Source: Colletes latitarsis
Lineage: Eukaryota; Arthropoda; Insecta; Hymenoptera; Colletidae
Assembly (NCBI RefSeq): GCF_051014445.1
Contig: NW_027488366.1
Coordinates: 12,108,001 to 12,172,000 of the forward strand
Reading direction: 5' to 3'
Length of the DNA: 64,000 nucleotides
Below are positions 63,543 to 64,000 of the stretch, piece by piece. A program made the position numbers and the translations under genes. Each line of letters opens with the position of its first letter. Position 1 is the first letter of the stretch. A model generated the notes under the pieces. It was not told the DNA's origin and made no database searches. It saw only the letters and a list, made by a program, of their open reading frames with translations.

Positions 63543-63894
63543 GATAACGCATGTTAGGTCTAGGTTAGCCCTGGGATTTTCACTCATCAGACTCATACTT
63601 TCGCAATCTTCTCATACTTGTTGAACTGATCCTGGGTTTTTTCTGGTTTGGATCACGTAGTAATTTGGTACCACACTGAAGCAGTCGATTAAACCTGGTT
63701 TCGATCAATATCTTAGAGGATAACGCATGTTAGGTCTAGGTTAGCCCTGGGATTTTCACTCATCAGACTCATACTTTCGCAATCTTCTCATACTTGTTGA
63801 ACTGATCCTGGGTTTTTTCTGGTTTGGATCACGTAGTAATTTGGTACCACACTGAAGCAGTCGATTAAACCTGGTTTCGATCAATATCTTAGAG
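63543..63894 (+). repeat. Exact tandem duplication of a single monomer
   Basis: Positions 63543-63718 and 63719-63894 appear identical over the full 176 bp, sharing private variants GCAATCTTCTC, AATTTGGTACC and GAAGCAGTC. Neighbouring monomers elsewhere differ by many bases, so this is a very recent single-unit duplication, or an assembly artefact. Confidence 0.88.
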
Positions 63895-64000
63895 GACAAC
63901 GCAAGTTAGGTCTGGGATAGGTCTGGGATTTGCCCTCATCAGGCCCATACTGTCGCGTTTTTCACATACTTGTTGAACAGATCCTGGGTTTTTTCTGGTT

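Larger units (their letters stand above)
55449..64000 (+). repeat. 176-bp satellite array, block 4 (about 48 monomers), runs off the window
   Basis: Same family and orientation as the other blocks. It includes a 9-monomer higher-order period near its right end: the GCAGTTTTAACATAC subfamily at about 61317 and 62899, and the TTTGGCTTAGG/CCCCCAGCAGG variant at 61617 and 63201 (1584 bp apart). The array continues past 64000. No gene, inverted monomer or other insertion was found. Confidence 0.97.

Noticed and set aside
408..64000. Regularly spaced identical blocks suggesting a CRISPR array
   Set aside because: The whole 176 bp repeats with no unique spacers, and the setting is eukaryotic.
408..64000. 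CENP-B box in the satellite
   Set aside because: No monomer segment I read fits the TTCG-4N-A-2N-CGGG core.

Overview
This is a eukaryotic repeat-only window, most likely from an insect. The satellite, a BEL/Pao LTR retrotransposon primed by tRNA-Tyr, and R1-clade non-LTR elements together fit an arthropod. An 11-bp TTAGG-derived box in the satellite makes Hymenoptera (ant, bee or wasp) my best guess, but that is inference. I see no single-copy host gene, tRNA, rRNA or CRISPR array.

The backbone is one satellite family with a monomer of about 176 bp. All copies run head-to-tail in the same direction, in four blocks: 408-8532, 10077-38317, 48162-51818 and 55449-64000. At least three monomer subfamilies are mixed into higher-order repeats (HORs) of 7, 9, 14, 16, 26, 27 and 29 monomers. 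Some HOR copies differ by only one or a few bases, so amplification was recent. Each monomer carries a GC-rich box of two 11-bp telomere-like repeats (consensus TTAGGTCTGGG) and a dyad around GGTACC.

Three copies of one GC-rich R1-clade non-LTR retrotransposon interrupt the array. They are a 3' end at 1-407 (+), a 5'-truncated copy at 8533-10076 (-), and a longer 5'-truncated copy at 51819-55448 (+) with a long open ORF2 (endonuclease, reverse transcriptase, CCHC finger). All three end in poly(A), and all three sit inside the telomere-like box, with 12-14 bp target-site duplications where both ends are visible. This resembles the TRAS/SART habit of the R1 clade.

A 9.8-kb BEL/Pao element lies at 38318-48161 on the minus strand. 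It has near-identical 1679-bp LTRs, a CTCAT target duplication, a tRNA-Tyr primer site and a polypurine tract. Its gag-pol frame is broken by one in-frame TAA just after the YVDD reverse transcriptase motif. Downstream of pol is an unrecognised 207-aa ORF (40114-40737) with a well-spaced TATA and TCAGT initiator in front of it, which suggests a separately transcribed accessory gene. The best candidates for something undescribed are the telomere-like box with its resident R1-clade element, and this accessory ORF with its own promoter.
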